DNA of 64,000 nt from JAWKXU01 sp020446465 (GCA_041396845.1 JAWKXU010000001.1:310001-374000); one strand, 5' to 3'. Positions 8,501 through 17,132 are shown, counted from the first letter of the stretch. Numbers and translations: made by a program. Notes: generated from the sequence alone by a model not told the origin.

Positions 8501-8524
8501 CATCCTAAAACAACTTACATCCTA
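8501..8524. promoter_or_regulatory. Possible TetR operator repeats upstream of EthD gene
   Basis: CATCCTAAA occurs at 8501-8509 and TTACATCCTA at 8515-8524; the identical TTACATCCTA is at 8119-8128, upstream of the divergent TetR gene. The AT-rich stretch that follows to 8618 is the likely promoter region of the EthD-SDR-P450 run. The operator role is inferred from position only. Confidence 0.35.
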
Positions 8525-8618
8525 AATTCATTGTTATGTATTGTGTAAATGCCGATATTTTTTACTTTTGAAACATGGCATAACTTTCTTTTACTTTTCT
8601 AATTAAATGGTATAAAAA

Positions 8619-8990
8619 ATGCTCACCGTACTGGTCGCAGCCAAGCGCAAGCCGGGGCTTTCTCCTGAAGAGTTCAGGGATTACTGGGTAAATTCGCACG
8701 CCCCGCTGGTGTTGAGTGTGGAAGAATTCACGCGTCACCTTCGAAGGTACGTGATCTATCCGTTGATTGGTGCATCGGGAAAAGATGACTTCGTTCTAGG
8801 ACAATTTCCAGGCTACGACGGAGTAGGGGAATTGCGTTTCGATAGTCTTGATGCAATGAAAACTGCATTTGCAGAGCCCAAATATCTCGAAATTATTCGG
8901 CCGGACGAAGACAAGTTCCTCGACCGGGCCAGCTGCCTCACATTCCTGACAGATGAACTGATCCAGAAGGAACTGCCCGAGCGCGGTTAA
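8619..8990 (+). CDS. EthD-domain protein
   Basis: Encodes 123 residues of a single EthD/dimeric alpha-beta barrel domain: TVLVAAKRKPGLSPEEF, then YWVNSHAPLVLSVEEF (W-x-x-x-HAP signature), then VGELRFDSLDAMKTAF. Proteins of this family accompany P450 or SDR genes in degradation of ethers and aromatic or cyclic compounds; several are thought to bind or tautomerise intermediates. It starts a run with an SDR (46-base gap) and a P450, presumably one operon. Length is normal for the family. Confidence 0.88.
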   Translation: MLTVLVAAKRKPGLSPEEFRDYWVNSHAPLVLSVEEFTRHLRRYVIYPLIGASGKDDFVLGQFPGYDGVGELRFDSLDAMKTAFAEPKYLEIIRPDEDKFLDRASCLTFLTDELIQKELPERG

Positions 8991-9035
8991 GGATCGAATG
9001 GGATGAGTTTGGCAACCTTAGGTGAGAGAGGTATT

Positions 9036-9848
9036 ATGACAAGTCTATCAGGAAAAGTCGCACTTATTACAGCGGCGGCATCGGGTATCGGGCGGGCTAC
9101 TGCTGTGCTGATGGCGGAACGCGGTGCGTCAATCGCGGTCAGCGACATCAATCTCGAAAATGCGGAGAAAGTCGCTGAAGAAGTCCGCGAAAAGGGCGGC
9201 AAGGCGGTGGCCCTTCTGTGCGATATTGGCGACGAAGAGCAGATCAAGGCAGCGGTCGATCAGACCGTTGCAACCTTCGGCAAGCTCGATATCCAGCACA
9301 ACAACGCCGCCTTGCTCGACCCTGCCATCTTCGAGATCGACGTTGATATTACAACACTTACAGCAGAGGCTTGGGACAAGCACCTGAGCGTCACGGTGCG
9401 CGGCACAGCGCTCTGCTGCAAGTACGGTGTCCTTGCCATGCAGAAGAACGGCGGCGGGAGCATCATTAACACCAGTTCGATGTATGGTGAAAGCGCATTT
9501 TATCGTCAGACGGCGTATGGCACCTCAAAAGCGGCGGTCAGCATGTTGACGCAGTACGTTGCCACCTCGTTCGGGCGCAGTCACAATATTCGCTGCAATG
9601 CCGTGGCGCCGTCAATGGTGCGGACACCGATCCTGGAATCGATAATACCCGCAGAGCTCATCAAGCTGAACGAGGATAGCCTGCTTGTGCCCGAACTCGC
9701 CAAGCCGATCGACATCGCGCGGCTCGTCGCTTTCCTGGCTTCCGATGATGCCGCTTACATCAACGGCCATGTCCTTCCCGCCGATGGTGGCACGATGTCA
9801 CATCTTTCCACATATGCTGATGCACGTCGGTTTTATGATGGACTTTAG
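9036..9848 (+). CDS. SDR family oxidoreductase
   Basis: About 270 residues from ATG 9036, chosen because GAGAGAGG lies upstream. It has TAAASGIGRA at the nucleotide-binding loop, NNAA near residue 90, Ser in NTSSMYGES, and the catalytic YGTSK. The C-terminus carries the usual INGHVLPADGGT. All catalytic residues are present, so an active alcohol/ketone dehydrogenase is expected. It lies between the EthD gene and the P450 gene in the same orientation with short gaps, suggesting a shared transcript and sequential action on one substrate class. Confidence 0.92.
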   Translation: MTSLSGKVALITAAASGIGRATAVLMAERGASIAVSDINLENAEKVAEEVREKGGKAVALLCDIGDEEQIKAAVDQTVATFGKLDIQHNNAALLDPAIFEIDVDITTLTAEAWDKHLSVTVRGTALCCKYGVLAMQKNGGGSIINTSSMYGESAFYRQTAYGTSKAAVSMLTQYVATSFGRSHNIRCNAVAPSMVRTPILESIIPAELIKLNEDSLLVPELAKPIDIARLVAFLASDDAAYINGHVLPADGGTMSHLSTYADARRFYDGL

Positions 9849-9878
9849 GCAATCGGAACTGAATTGGAGTTATAATAG

Positions 9879-11156
9879 ATGTCACTAGATGTGCCTCAGG
9901 GGCAATTAGTCGATTTCTTCACGGAAGAAATGTTATCGGAGCCTCATGATTTCCTGCAGGATGTGCGGGAAAACTCACCCGTTGTCGAAATCAAATCCTC
10001 GCCGACCCAGCGCATCAAGTATCTGGTTACCAGCTACGAGCTGGTTCGGCATGTCCTTACCAATCCGCATCTGTTTTCCAGCAACTATATGGAAATCATC
10101 ACGAGTGGCGGGCGGTCGGATCCCGAAGTGGATGCCATTCGCGCGCAAGGGTTTGAGGAGGTTTCCAGCCTTCTGACCGCCGACGATGATGACCATCGCC
10201 GGCTGCGTGGGCTCATTTCCGGCGCGTTCACGCCGGCCCGCATCCGTGCAATCAGCGAACAGCTGGAAGTGGTCGTACAGGATCGCATCGACCTGTTTGT
10301 CGAGAAGGGCCGCTGCAATTTCATGCATGATTTCGGTGACTGGCTGCCTTCTGCGGCGCTGGCAGCGATGATGGGGCTGGACAGCAGTCGCAATGATGAA
10401 ATCCAGCGGTGGGCATTGGCCATTACGCGTCGTTTTGGAGGCATGGGCAATCTGGAGCAGCGCATCGCGGATGAAAAGCTTATCCTCGACGCCAAGCTGT
10501 TCCTGGTTGATCTTGTCGAAGCGCGTCGATCCAAGCCGGGCGATGATGTTGTGTCAGATCTGCTGGCTGCGCGCGGTGAGAACAACGAGCGGCTGAGTGA
10601 GCTGGAAATCTATGCCACGGTGTTCATCTTGCTGGTAGGGGCGACCGAGACGACCTTCAACACGCTCAACTTCGCGATGTTGCACCTTCTACAGAACCCG
10701 GAAATTCGCGAAGAGCTGCGCGCCGACAAGTCTCTCGTCCCGGCTTTCGTCGAGGAGGTGCTGCGTTATTATACGCCGGTTTCCGGGGTATGGCGGATTG
10801 TGCGCGAGGATCTGGAACTCGGCGGTGTGCCTTTGAAGGAAGGCACGATGATTATGGCGCGGTTTGATGCCGCCAATCGCGATCCGGAGCAGTTTGAGAA
10901 TCCGGAAAAGTTCGATATCCGGCGCAAGAACAACGCGCGTCACGTGAGCTTCAGTGGCGGACCGCATGCCTGCCTTGGCTTTCGTCTTGCCAAACAGGAG
11001 CTCTGCATTGCCATCCCCGCCCTGCTTGAGCGACTGGAAGACATGCAACTCGATAGCGAGAGATCGGATTTGTCTCTAATGCCTGCCGCACATGCACGTG
11101 CGCTCAGGTCGCTGCATTTCACTTTCAGGCCGGGCAAACGAAGGGATGCTGTGTGA
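9879..11156 (+). CDS. Cytochrome P450
   Basis: 425 residues of a bacterial class I P450. The I-helix reads LVGATETTFNT, with Glu where many P450s have Asp. The K-helix ExxR is in FVEEVLRYY, and the heme-binding loop is FSGGPHACLGFRLAKQE with the cysteine thiolate ligand. This type of soluble P450 hydroxylates hydrophobic compounds using electrons from a ferredoxin and its reductase; neither partner gene is visible nearby. It is the last gene of the EthD-SDR-P450 run, 30 bases after the SDR. The gap to 11378 contains no recognisable gene. Confidence 0.95.
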   Translation: MSLDVPQGQLVDFFTEEMLSEPHDFLQDVRENSPVVEIKSSPTQRIKYLVTSYELVRHVLTNPHLFSSNYMEIITSGGRSDPEVDAIRAQGFEEVSSLLTADDDDHRRLRGLISGAFTPARIRAISEQLEVVVQDRIDLFVEKGRCNFMHDFGDWLPSAALAAMMGLDSSRNDEIQRWALAITRRFGGMGNLEQRIADEKLILDAKLFLVDLVEARRSKPGDDVVSDLLAARGENNERLSELEIYATVFILLVGATETTFNTLNFAMLHLLQNPEIREELRADKSLVPAFVEEVLRYYTPVSGVWRIVREDLELGGVPLKEGTMIMARFDAANRDPEQFENPEKFDIRRKNNARHVSFSGGPHACLGFRLAKQELCIAIPALLERLEDMQLDSERSDLSLMPAAHARALRSLHFTFRPGKRRDAV

Positions 11157-11378
11157 GGGCTGGAGCGGGTACCCGGATGATCAAGGCAGATAATCCGTTA
11201 GGTTCTGCTTTCATTCGTCGCCCGGAGTGGTGAGGCTTCACATGCGGGAACATTACTGCGCGATTCACTGCCTGCTGGCGCGAAGGGGGCAGAGTCACCA
11301 TAAACTCTGAGCAAGCCCAAAGGGGCGGCGCGTTGTCGGTTGGACATCGGTATCTCGCATCAAACGGCTGGGAGCTTG

Positions 11379-11412
11379 ATGAAGGGTATGATCTTTCACG
11401 GAAAGCAGGATA
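11379..11412 (+). pseudogene. Alcohol dehydrogenase start, cut after 11 codons
   Basis: ATG at 11379 preceded by GGGAGCTTG encodes MKGMIFHGKQDI, nearly the same opening as the alcohol dehydrogenase remnant at 845 (MKGLIFHGKNDI). It then runs straight into an IS6 transposase fragment. This is therefore the stump of a second paralogous dehydrogenase gene, placed after the P450. Confidence 0.6.
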
Positions 11413-11476
11413 TCTGTGGCGCGCCGTTGATCACGAAGGCGAAGTGCTGGCAAGCTACGTCACGAAGAAACGGGAC
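11413..11476 (+). mobile_element. IS6 transposase internal fragment
   Basis: Encodes LWRAVDHEGEVLASYVTKKR, matching the middle of the IS6 transposase just downstream but with several differences. It is cut on the left by the dehydrogenase stump and on the right by the end of the next IS6 copy. Confidence 0.65.
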
Positions 11477-12253
11477 GGCACTGTCAAAGCAAACGCACCT
11501 GATTGAAAAGTGAGCAGGCGAGGGTAATACGAGACTATGCCCAGACCTCGCAAACCAGCCAGCCCATTCCGGTATTTCAACTCTTCGCCGGAAGTGATCC
11601 GCATGGCGGTAATGCTGTATGTGCGGTACCCCCTGAGCTTACGCAACGTCGAGGATCTGCTGTTCAAATACGGGATCGACATCTGCCATGAAACGGTGCG
11701 GCTCTGGTGGAATCGGTTCGGGCCGATGTTTGCGGCTGATATTCGCAGGCAGCGTGTCAGTAGAATGAAGCACGTCCGCCAATGGCGGTGGCATCTGGAT
11801 GAGGTCTTTGTGAAGATCAATGGCGAGCGGCACTACATGTGGCGGGCGGTTGATCACGAGGGCGAAGTGCTCGAAAGCTATGTCACCAAGAAACGGGACA
11901 AATCCGCGGCGCTGGCGTTCTTGAAGAAGGCACTGAAACGCCATGGCAAAGCCGAAACAATCGTCACCGACGGCCTGAAATCCTACCCGGCTGCGATGAA
12001 GGAACTCGGCAACCAGGACCGTCGCGAGATGGGCCGGTGGCTGAACAATCGGGCCGAGAATTCACACCTGCCATTCCGACGACGAGAGCGAGCAATGCAG
12101 CGATTTCGGCAGATGAAATCGTTACAAAAGTTTGCCTCCGTCCACGCTTCCATTCACAACCATTTCAATTCCGAACGCCACCTCGTCGATCGACAGACGT
12201 ACAAAACCCGTCGCTCGGCCGCCTTCGCCGAGTGGCAGAATCTTGCAGCATGA
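11477..12253 (+). mobile_element. IS6 family insertion sequence
   Basis: The left end is probably GGCACTGTCAAAGC at 11477; similar GGCAxTGTCA ends accompany the other IS6 remnants at 20407 and 35017. The transposase gene fills most of the element. I cannot find a matching inverted end downstream, so the right end may be damaged or beyond 12253. A motif shared with other IS6 remnants follows at about 12288-12325. Confidence 0.6.
11537..12253 (+). CDS. IS6 family transposase
   Basis: 238 residues of an IS6/IS26-type DDE transposase. N-terminal HTH includes LSLRNVEDLLFKYGIDICHE. Catalytic residues fit the family: Asp in WHLDEVFVKING, Asp in IVTDGLKSYPAA, Glu in NNRAENSHLPFRRRER. Full family length with no internal stop, so probably functional. 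IS6 elements move by cointegrate formation and often leave directly repeated copies that drive deletions and fusions, in keeping with the scrambled genes around it. Confidence 0.92.
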   Translation: MPRPRKPASPFRYFNSSPEVIRMAVMLYVRYPLSLRNVEDLLFKYGIDICHETVRLWWNRFGPMFAADIRRQRVSRMKHVRQWRWHLDEVFVKINGERHYMWRAVDHEGEVLESYVTKKRDKSAALAFLKKALKRHGKAETIVTDGLKSYPAAMKELGNQDRREMGRWLNNRAENSHLPFRRRERAMQRFRQMKSLQKFASVHASIHNHFNSERHLVDRQTYKTRRSAAFAEWQNLAA

Positions 12254-12488
12254 GAGCGTAATCGTCCGAGCTTCGTTGCGCTAGGTGGAGACGAGTTCGC
12301 ATTGGACTGACACCACCGCCACCTAACATATTGATATTCCTCGTCTTTTTGTAATTCCGTGCAAGTGCCGGATATGTCGGAACTATAGTCCGGCAAGCCG
12401 TTACTGATGCTTGAATACCAGCCAGTCTCCACCCCATTATAGCGGCAATTTGCGGGCTGCGTCTCCGCGCCGGAATAATTCGGTTCGG

Positions 12489-12684
12489 TTTCCCTGCTTA
12501 TCAGGGAATCTACAGGGAATTTTTCAGATTTGTCGCGGTATGGGCCCGAATGCGGTTCGGCCAGGATGTCTCAAATCCTTGGAACTATGCGGTTTTGCGC
12601 GCGAGGCGATGGTCAAATTCCCTGGTGGAAATTGCAGGGAATTTATCTTGCGATGCAGGGAAGCAGACGTGATGGTGCAGGGAA
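12489..12684. repeat. Cluster of CAGGGAA repeats beside recombinase gene
   Basis: CAGGGAA occurs at 12502, 12513, 12635, 12655 and 12678, and its complement TTCCCTG at 12489 and about 12618: seven copies in under 200 bases, irregularly spaced. The cluster ends 20 bases from the stop of the serine recombinase at 12706. It may be a recombinase binding or crossover region; this is inferred from position. It is too irregular for CRISPR. Confidence 0.5.
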
Positions 12685-12705
12685 CTTTGTTGGTTCCCGG
12701 ATTAA

Positions 12706-14283
12706 TCATTGATGGGCGTGCCAGCCCAGCGCCTCGCGCTGCCTGGCCCAGTCGATCGGGATGTCGATCTTCTTGAGTGCTTCGAGGTTGAGATTGGAAG
12801 GCTGCCGACCTTCGAGAATGTCACGCTGCAGCGAAGGCTCGAGCAGAGCGAGGCGAAGGATCCGGCGATCATGGAACGAGGCGGGCGACGCCTCGATCGA
12901 TGGCAGGCCCAGCTTCCAGTCGAGCATGCGATGCGCTTTGCGCAGGGCAGCGATAAGAGCCGGATCAGGATTGGCAGGCGCAGCCGTTCCGGTAATGAGC
13001 AGCTTCTTGCCGCCGCGCAGCGGCAGTTTGAGCGGGAGCATCAATCGCAGTGCGGTATCGTCAATATGAATGATCGTTTCGCCGGATTGGAGATTGGGCT
13101 TAAGGTCCCTGAAAGTGCGCGCTGGCAGATCGATCAGTAATCCGCTGTCCCGGACATGGATGGCGAGCACAATGCCAAGCGGGTCGATCTCCTGGGGCAA
13201 CCAGTGGTTGATCGCCTCGGCCAGGACTTTCTCGAGTGCGGCTGCACCTATCCGGCGCACTGTCCCATCATCGATGGGTTGTGCGCCTTGTTGCAGCGAT
13301 GCCGAGACATAATAGCGATAGAGCTTGGCGTGGCGGTTCTGGGTGAAGACCGGTGTCATGATTTCACCATTTGCATCAAAGAGCTTGCCGGTAAGGCGCG
13401 ACAAGGTGTTGGGACTCTCACGCTTGCGGCGTTTGGGTGTGTGCTGATCGAGATTAGCCTGGACCTTGGCGAACAGATCCTCATCGATGATGGCCGGGTG
13501 ACCACCTTCATGGACAATGCCCTTATGGCGTATCTTTCCCAGGTAGATCGGGTTGCGCAGGAGATGGAACAGAGCACCCCGGTTGAAATTGCAGCCGCCG
13601 AGAACATTGCCTCTGGCTGTCGTCCAGCGCTTCGACATGATGCCATCCCTGGCAAGAGCGCGCTGAAGTGCATGGACCGAGCCGAGCGCAAGGTAGCGCG
13701 CAAAAATCAGGCGAACAGTCTGGGCCTCTTGCTCATTCACCTGCAGGATGCGGGTGCCAGGCGCCGGGAGGTCAAACCCCAGAGGCAGATTGCCGCCCAT
13801 CCACATACCCTTGGCCTTGGACGCAGCGATCTTGTCGCGGATACGCTCTCCTGTCACTTCACGTTCGAACTGGGCGAACGACAGCAAAACGTTGAGCGTC
13901 AATCGTCCCATCGACGACGTGGTGTTGAACGACTGGGTGACGCTGACGAAACTCACGTTGTGTGCATCGAAGCGTTCGACTATCCGGGCGAAGTCGGGGA
14001 GTGATCGTGTGAGGCGATCGATCTTGTAGACCACCACCACATCGATCAGCCCGGCATCGACATCATGGAGAAGGCGCTGAAGAGCAGGGCGCTCCATGCT
14101 TCCACCTGAGAAACCGCCATCGTCGTAGAGCGTCGAAATGACCCTCCAGCCTTCATGGGACTGGCTCTTCACATAGGCTTCGCCTGCTTCACGCTGGGCA
14201 TCGAGACTGTTGAACTCTTGTTCAAGGCCTTCATCCGAACTCTTGCGAGTATAAATGGCGCAGCGGACCATCTTGCGGCTCAT
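12706..14283 (-). CDS. Large serine recombinase
   Basis: 525 residues from ATG 14283, which overlaps the stop of the upstream DUF2924 gene (ATGA). The N-terminal resolvase domain begins VRCAIYTRKSSDEGLEQEF with the catalytic Ser in TRKSS, and has VVYKIDRLTRSLPDF and GRLTLNVLLSFAQFERE. A recombinase domain (about residues 160-280) and a C-terminal domain follow. Such enzymes catalyse site-specific integration or excision. It forms a three-gene unit with DUF2924 and DUF3489 genes, a cassette seen widely in alphaproteobacteria. It seems intact. Confidence 0.93.
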   Translation of the reverse strand: MSRKMVRCAIYTRKSSDEGLEQEFNSLDAQREAGEAYVKSQSHEGWRVISTLYDDGGFSGGSMERPALQRLLHDVDAGLIDVVVVYKIDRLTRSLPDFARIVERFDAHNVSFVSVTQSFNTTSSMGRLTLNVLLSFAQFEREVTGERIRDKIAASKAKGMWMGGNLPLGFDLPAPGTRILQVNEQEAQTVRLIFARYLALGSVHALQRALARDGIMSKRWTTARGNVLGGCNFNRGALFHLLRNPIYLGKIRHKGIVHEGGHPAIIDEDLFAKVQANLDQHTPKRRKRESPNTLSRLTGKLFDANGEIMTPVFTQNRHAKLYRYYVSASLQQGAQPIDDGTVRRIGAAALEKVLAEAINHWLPQEIDPLGIVLAIHVRDSGLLIDLPARTFRDLKPNLQSGETIIHIDDTALRLMLPLKLPLRGGKKLLITGTAAPANPDPALIAALRKAHRMLDWKLGLPSIEASPASFHDRRILRLALLEPSLQRDILEGRQPSNLNLEALKKIDIPIDWARQREALGWHAHQ

Positions 14284-14690
14284 GACTGTTCGCGCAGACC
14301 GAAAAAGCGCGGTCCGTTCCACTTGCTTCCGGCAATGGCGGTCGCTGCAGCGGACAGGCTGGGGTAGACCGCGCCTTCCCAGCGAAAGCCGTCGTCCTCG
14401 ACGATCACTTCGACCTGTCGGCCCTTCCAGTTTCGGGTCAGACGTGTGCCATTGCCAAGCTCCAGGCCTTCTGCGCGTGGTGCACCCTTCTTCGCCAGAT
14501 TGCGCCGTGTCTTATCGTCCAATCCGCCAAATGCATCGGCCTGGATACGCCATGCCAACAACATGCGCATGAAATCCACTGATCGAAGGACCGGAGGAGC
14601 GCCGTAGCGTCTCCTCCAATCTCTTCTCAGATCGTCGATATCCATGGTCTCTATCGTGGCAATGGCCGCACTGACCGCATCGACGCTCAT
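14280..14690 (-). CDS. DUF2924 protein of recombinase cassette
   Basis: 136 residues from ATG 14690. It contains the DUF2924 pattern: DIDDLRRDWRRRYGAPP, LLAWRIQADAFGGLD, GTRLTRNWKGRQVEVIVEDD and KWNGPRFFGL. The last part resembles a small DNA-binding or toxin-like fold; its function is unknown. Its start overlaps the stop of the DUF3489 gene (ATGA) and its stop overlaps the start of the recombinase, indicating translational coupling. It is likely an accessory of the recombinase. Confidence 0.85.
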   Translation of the reverse strand: MSVDAVSAAIATIETMDIDDLRRDWRRRYGAPPVLRSVDFMRMLLAWRIQADAFGGLDDKTRRNLAKKGAPRAEGLELGNGTRLTRNWKGRQVEVIVEDDGFRWEGAVYPSLSAAATAIAGSKWNGPRFFGLREQS

Positions 14691-14968
14691 TCTGCGGTGT
14701 CCGCATGGTAGCGGCGTAGGCCGTCGATTTTCTCGGAGCGAATTTGAAGACCGCGCTTTTTGAGCGCGCCTGCCAGTGCACCGCGCACAGAGTGTTGTTG
14801 CCAGCCGGTGGCCTGGCACATCTCGTCAATGGTGGCACCGCTTTCGCGCGCAATCAGTTCCTGCAGTTGGTCGAGCCGTGTGGGTTTGCTCATCGCGCTG
14901 GTTGAGCTCGCAGGTGTTGCAGTAGCCCTGGTCGCACTCTTCGCAGCTGAATTAGCTGTCTTTGTCAT
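14687..14968 (-). CDS. DUF3489 protein of recombinase cassette
   Basis: 93 residues from ATG 14968, with GGAGAACC upstream. After a low-complexity Ala/Thr/Ser N-terminus, residues about 28-93 form a DUF3489 winged-helix-like domain: TRLDQLQELIARESGATID, EMCQATGWQQHSVRGALAG, LKKRGLQIRSEKIDG. It is first in the cassette and may bind DNA to regulate it or to assist recombination. The spacer 14969-15115 upstream is the probable promoter region and contains nothing else I can identify. Confidence 0.85.
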   Translation of the reverse strand: MTKTANSAAKSATRATATPASSTSAMSKPTRLDQLQELIARESGATIDEMCQATGWQQHSVRGALAGALKKRGLQIRSEKIDGLRRYHADTAE

Positions 14969-15115
14969 TTGGGTTCTCCGGTTGCGCGGCTGCCAAATCG
15001 CCGCCGCTACCGGCACCAGCCCGGCTCACCGGGCACCCGCACCAATGCTCACTATCGCCGACTAGTCCAGTCGAAGTTCGCGAATTATGGAACTATTGGG
15101 GCTTGTGGCAGCTAG

Positions 15116-15241
15116 TGTTTCGGGAGATCAGGTGACGCTGGATGTTGAAGATATTGTAGATCGCTGAGTGGGTGGAAACGAAACGTTGTGCCTGGCCTTG
15201 TGATTTGAACCTCTGCATTTTTCGCTCTCGTCGTCGGACGG
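15116..15241 (-). mobile_element. IS6 transposase C-terminal fragment
   Basis: The reverse strand encodes the RRRERKMQRF...FVSTHSAIYNIFNIQRHL region of an IS6 transposase and matches 20540-20640 closely. Only about 42 codons are left, ending just before the TetR stop codon. Confidence 0.7.
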
Positions 15242-15259
15242 GCGGCGACGATGCAGGCC

Positions 15260-15898
15260 TCAGATAAGTTCGCTGCCATCCGCTATAACCTTAAGCAGAC
15301 GCTCACGTGTATCAGGGAGGTTCAGCGCCAGAAGTTGAACTGCTATACCGCGGGAAATCTTTGCCCTGAACTGCACCGATGACAGCTCTCGGTGGATCCA
15401 GGACTCGAGTACGCCGACAAAATAGAGGTTAATCGTGTCGGCAAGAACGGCCGGTGCGATAGCCACGTCATCATACTCGGTGTAGATTGCTCCAACGGCC
15501 TCTTCCCAATAATCATAGGCGCGCTGATTGAAAGTCAATCTGCTACTCTCGTCTTCTATTCCGAAAATATGCCTAAAAATAGAATGGAAAAAGACCGGTC
15601 TATCTAGATATATATTCACTGCGGATTCCGAATAGGCAAATACTCGTTCGATCGGGTCTGCTCTTCCTCCACGCAAATCGATAGAGACGATAATATCGTC
15701 TAGCACCTTGTTGAGTACTCCAAATATTATTGAGTGCTTGGAGTTGAACAGATTGTAGTGTGTTTGCACCGCCAAGCGTGATACGCGCGCGAGCTCGATC
15801 ATAGAGAAATTGGTCGAGCCGTGCTGCTCTATCAAATGCTCAGCTGACGACAGGATTCTGTCCCGCCTGGCTTCCTTGTTTCTTTCTCTGACGTTCAC
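15260..15898 (-). CDS. TetR family regulator
   Basis: 212 residues if the GTG at 15898 is used (VNVRERNKEARRDRILSSAE). The HTH reads FSMIELARVSRLAVQTHYNL and the C-terminal half has NLYFVGVLESWIHRELSSVQF. It is the most divergent of the three TetR paralogues in the window. An open frame continues upstream into the neighbouring IS3 element, but that extension is IS sequence, so the IS inserted about 30 bases upstream of the start and probably changed its promoter. Local targets are not evident. Confidence 0.85.
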   Translation of the reverse strand: MNVRERNKEARRDRILSSAEHLIEQHGSTNFSMIELARVSRLAVQTHYNLFNSKHSIIFGVLNKVLDDIIVSIDLRGGRADPIERVFAYSESAVNIYLDRPVFFHSIFRHIFGIEDESSRLTFNQRAYDYWEEAVGAIYTEYDDVAIAPAVLADTINLYFVGVLESWIHRELSSVQFRAKISRGIAVQLLALNLPDTRERLLKVIADGSELI

Positions 15899-15960
15899 AC
15901 TCTTACCTATCCGGGTTGCTTTTTCAGGTGACGTGACCCCCAGCTTTCCCCCAGCTGGGA

Positions 15961-16827
15961 TTAGAGCCGGGCGGTTGTTTTGCGCATAAGCGCGGTTGAA
16001 GCAATGGGCTGCGTAGCGGAGCCCGTAGGGCGTAGCGAAGCAGGCCATTGCTTATCCAGTTCAGCGGCGAACGCCGCCGGTGTTGCGTAACCGAGAGACG
16101 AGTGTGGTCGCTCCCGATTGTAGTCTTCGACCCAGGCCGCGATCTCGACACGGGCATGGGCCATGCTCAAGAACAGCGTCTCGTTGAGCAGTTCGTCGCG
16201 CATGCGGCCATTGAAGCTCTCGACATAGCCATTCTGCATCGGCCTTCCGGGCGCGATGTAATGCCACTCCACGCCGACCTCGCCGCACCATGCCAGCACA
16301 GCGTTGCTGGTGAGCTCGGTGCCATTGTCGCTGACGATCATGCCTGGCTTGCCGCGCTGTTCGATCAGTGCGGTCAGCTCGCGAACGACACGGCGACCAG
16401 AGATCGAGGTGTCCGGCACCGCTGCCAGGCACTCCCGGGTCACGTCATCGACCACGTTGAGCACCCGGAACCGTCTTCCCGAAGCCATCTGGTCGTGAAC
16501 AAAGTCCAGGCTCCAGCGCTGGTTCGGCAGCGCCAGAACCGGAGCAGGTGCCCTTGTGCCAACAGCACGCCTGCGGCTTCGTCGTCGCCTTACTGCCAGC
16601 CCTTCTTCCTTGTAGAGCCTCTGGGTCTTCTTGCGGTTGATCATGATCCCCTCCCGGCGCAGCAGGATATGCAGACGGCGATAGCCGAACCGGCGACGCT
16701 GGTTGGCCAGCTCGCGCAGCTTCTCGCGAAGCTCGGCATCATCGTCCCGGGTGGAACGGTAACGCACGCTTTTGCGATCAGCATCGATAACACGGCACGC
16801 CCGCCGCTCGCTCATCCCGTGGCACAC
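15961..16827 (-). CDS. IS3 family transposase OrfB
   Basis: 288 residues from 16827, with the upstream part of the frame reached by frameshift from OrfA. It has an HTH_21 region (QRRRFGYRRLHILLRREGI) and an rve DDE domain: Asp in WSLDFVHDQM, Asp in MIVSDNGTELTSN, and Glu in NGYVESFNGRMRDELLNE. All three catalytic residues are present. It resembles the IS407 group. Expected product is an OrfAB fusion transposase. Confidence 0.92.
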   Translation of the reverse strand: MCHGMSERRACRVIDADRKSVRYRSTRDDDAELREKLRELANQRRRFGYRRLHILLRREGIMINRKKTQRLYKEEGLAVRRRRSRRRAVGTRAPAPVLALPNQRWSLDFVHDQMASGRRFRVLNVVDDVTRECLAAVPDTSISGRRVVRELTALIEQRGKPGMIVSDNGTELTSNAVLAWCGEVGVEWHYIAPGRPMQNGYVESFNGRMRDELLNETLFLSMAHARVEIAAWVEDYNRERPHSSLGYATPAAFAAELDKQWPASLRPTGSATQPIASTALMRKTTARL

Positions 16828-16865
16828 CTGGAGATGAGCAACAGCTTCCCGCTGCGCGGCGGGCG

Positions 16866-17132
16866 TCAGAACTTTTTTGCCAGAAGATCCTTCAGAGCAG
16901 CCTTGTCCAGCATCGCATCGGCCAGCAGCCGCTTGAGCTTGGCGTTCTCGCTCTCGAGCTCCTTCAGTCGGCGGGCATCGGACACTTCCATCCCGCCATA
17001 CTTCGACTTCCAGTTGTAGATCGTCGCTTCAGATACACCGTGCCGACGGGCCAGGTCAGCGGTCTTGGCTCCCGCCTCCGCTTCCTTCAGCACCCCGATA
17101 ATCTGCTCTTCTGAAAACCTCGTACGCTTCAT
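16866..17132 (-). CDS. IS3 family transposase OrfA
   Basis: 88 residues from ATG 17132: HTH_8 domain (KRTRFSEEQIIGVLKEAEAG, RRHGVSEATIYNWKSKYGG) followed by a leucine zipper (LKELESENAKLKRLLADAM). The slippery string AAAAAAG sits just before its stop (16872-16878 on the reverse strand), the usual site for -1 programmed frameshifting into OrfB. Confidence 0.92.
   Translation of the reverse strand: MKRTRFSEEQIIGVLKEAEAGAKTADLARRHGVSEATIYNWKSKYGGMEVSDARRLKELESENAKLKRLLADAMLDKAALKDLLAKKF

Noticed and set aside
12489..12684. CRISPR-like repeats
   Set aside because: The repeated unit is only 7 bases, spacing is irregular and both orientations occur. No cas gene is present.
13156..14004. Long forward frame opposite the serine recombinase
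   Set aside because: It is a high-GC shadow of the recombinase; no domain and no ribosome binding site.
16048..17019. 323-codon forward frame
   Set aside because: It lies wholly antisense to IS3 orfB and orfA, which have complete catalytic motifs.
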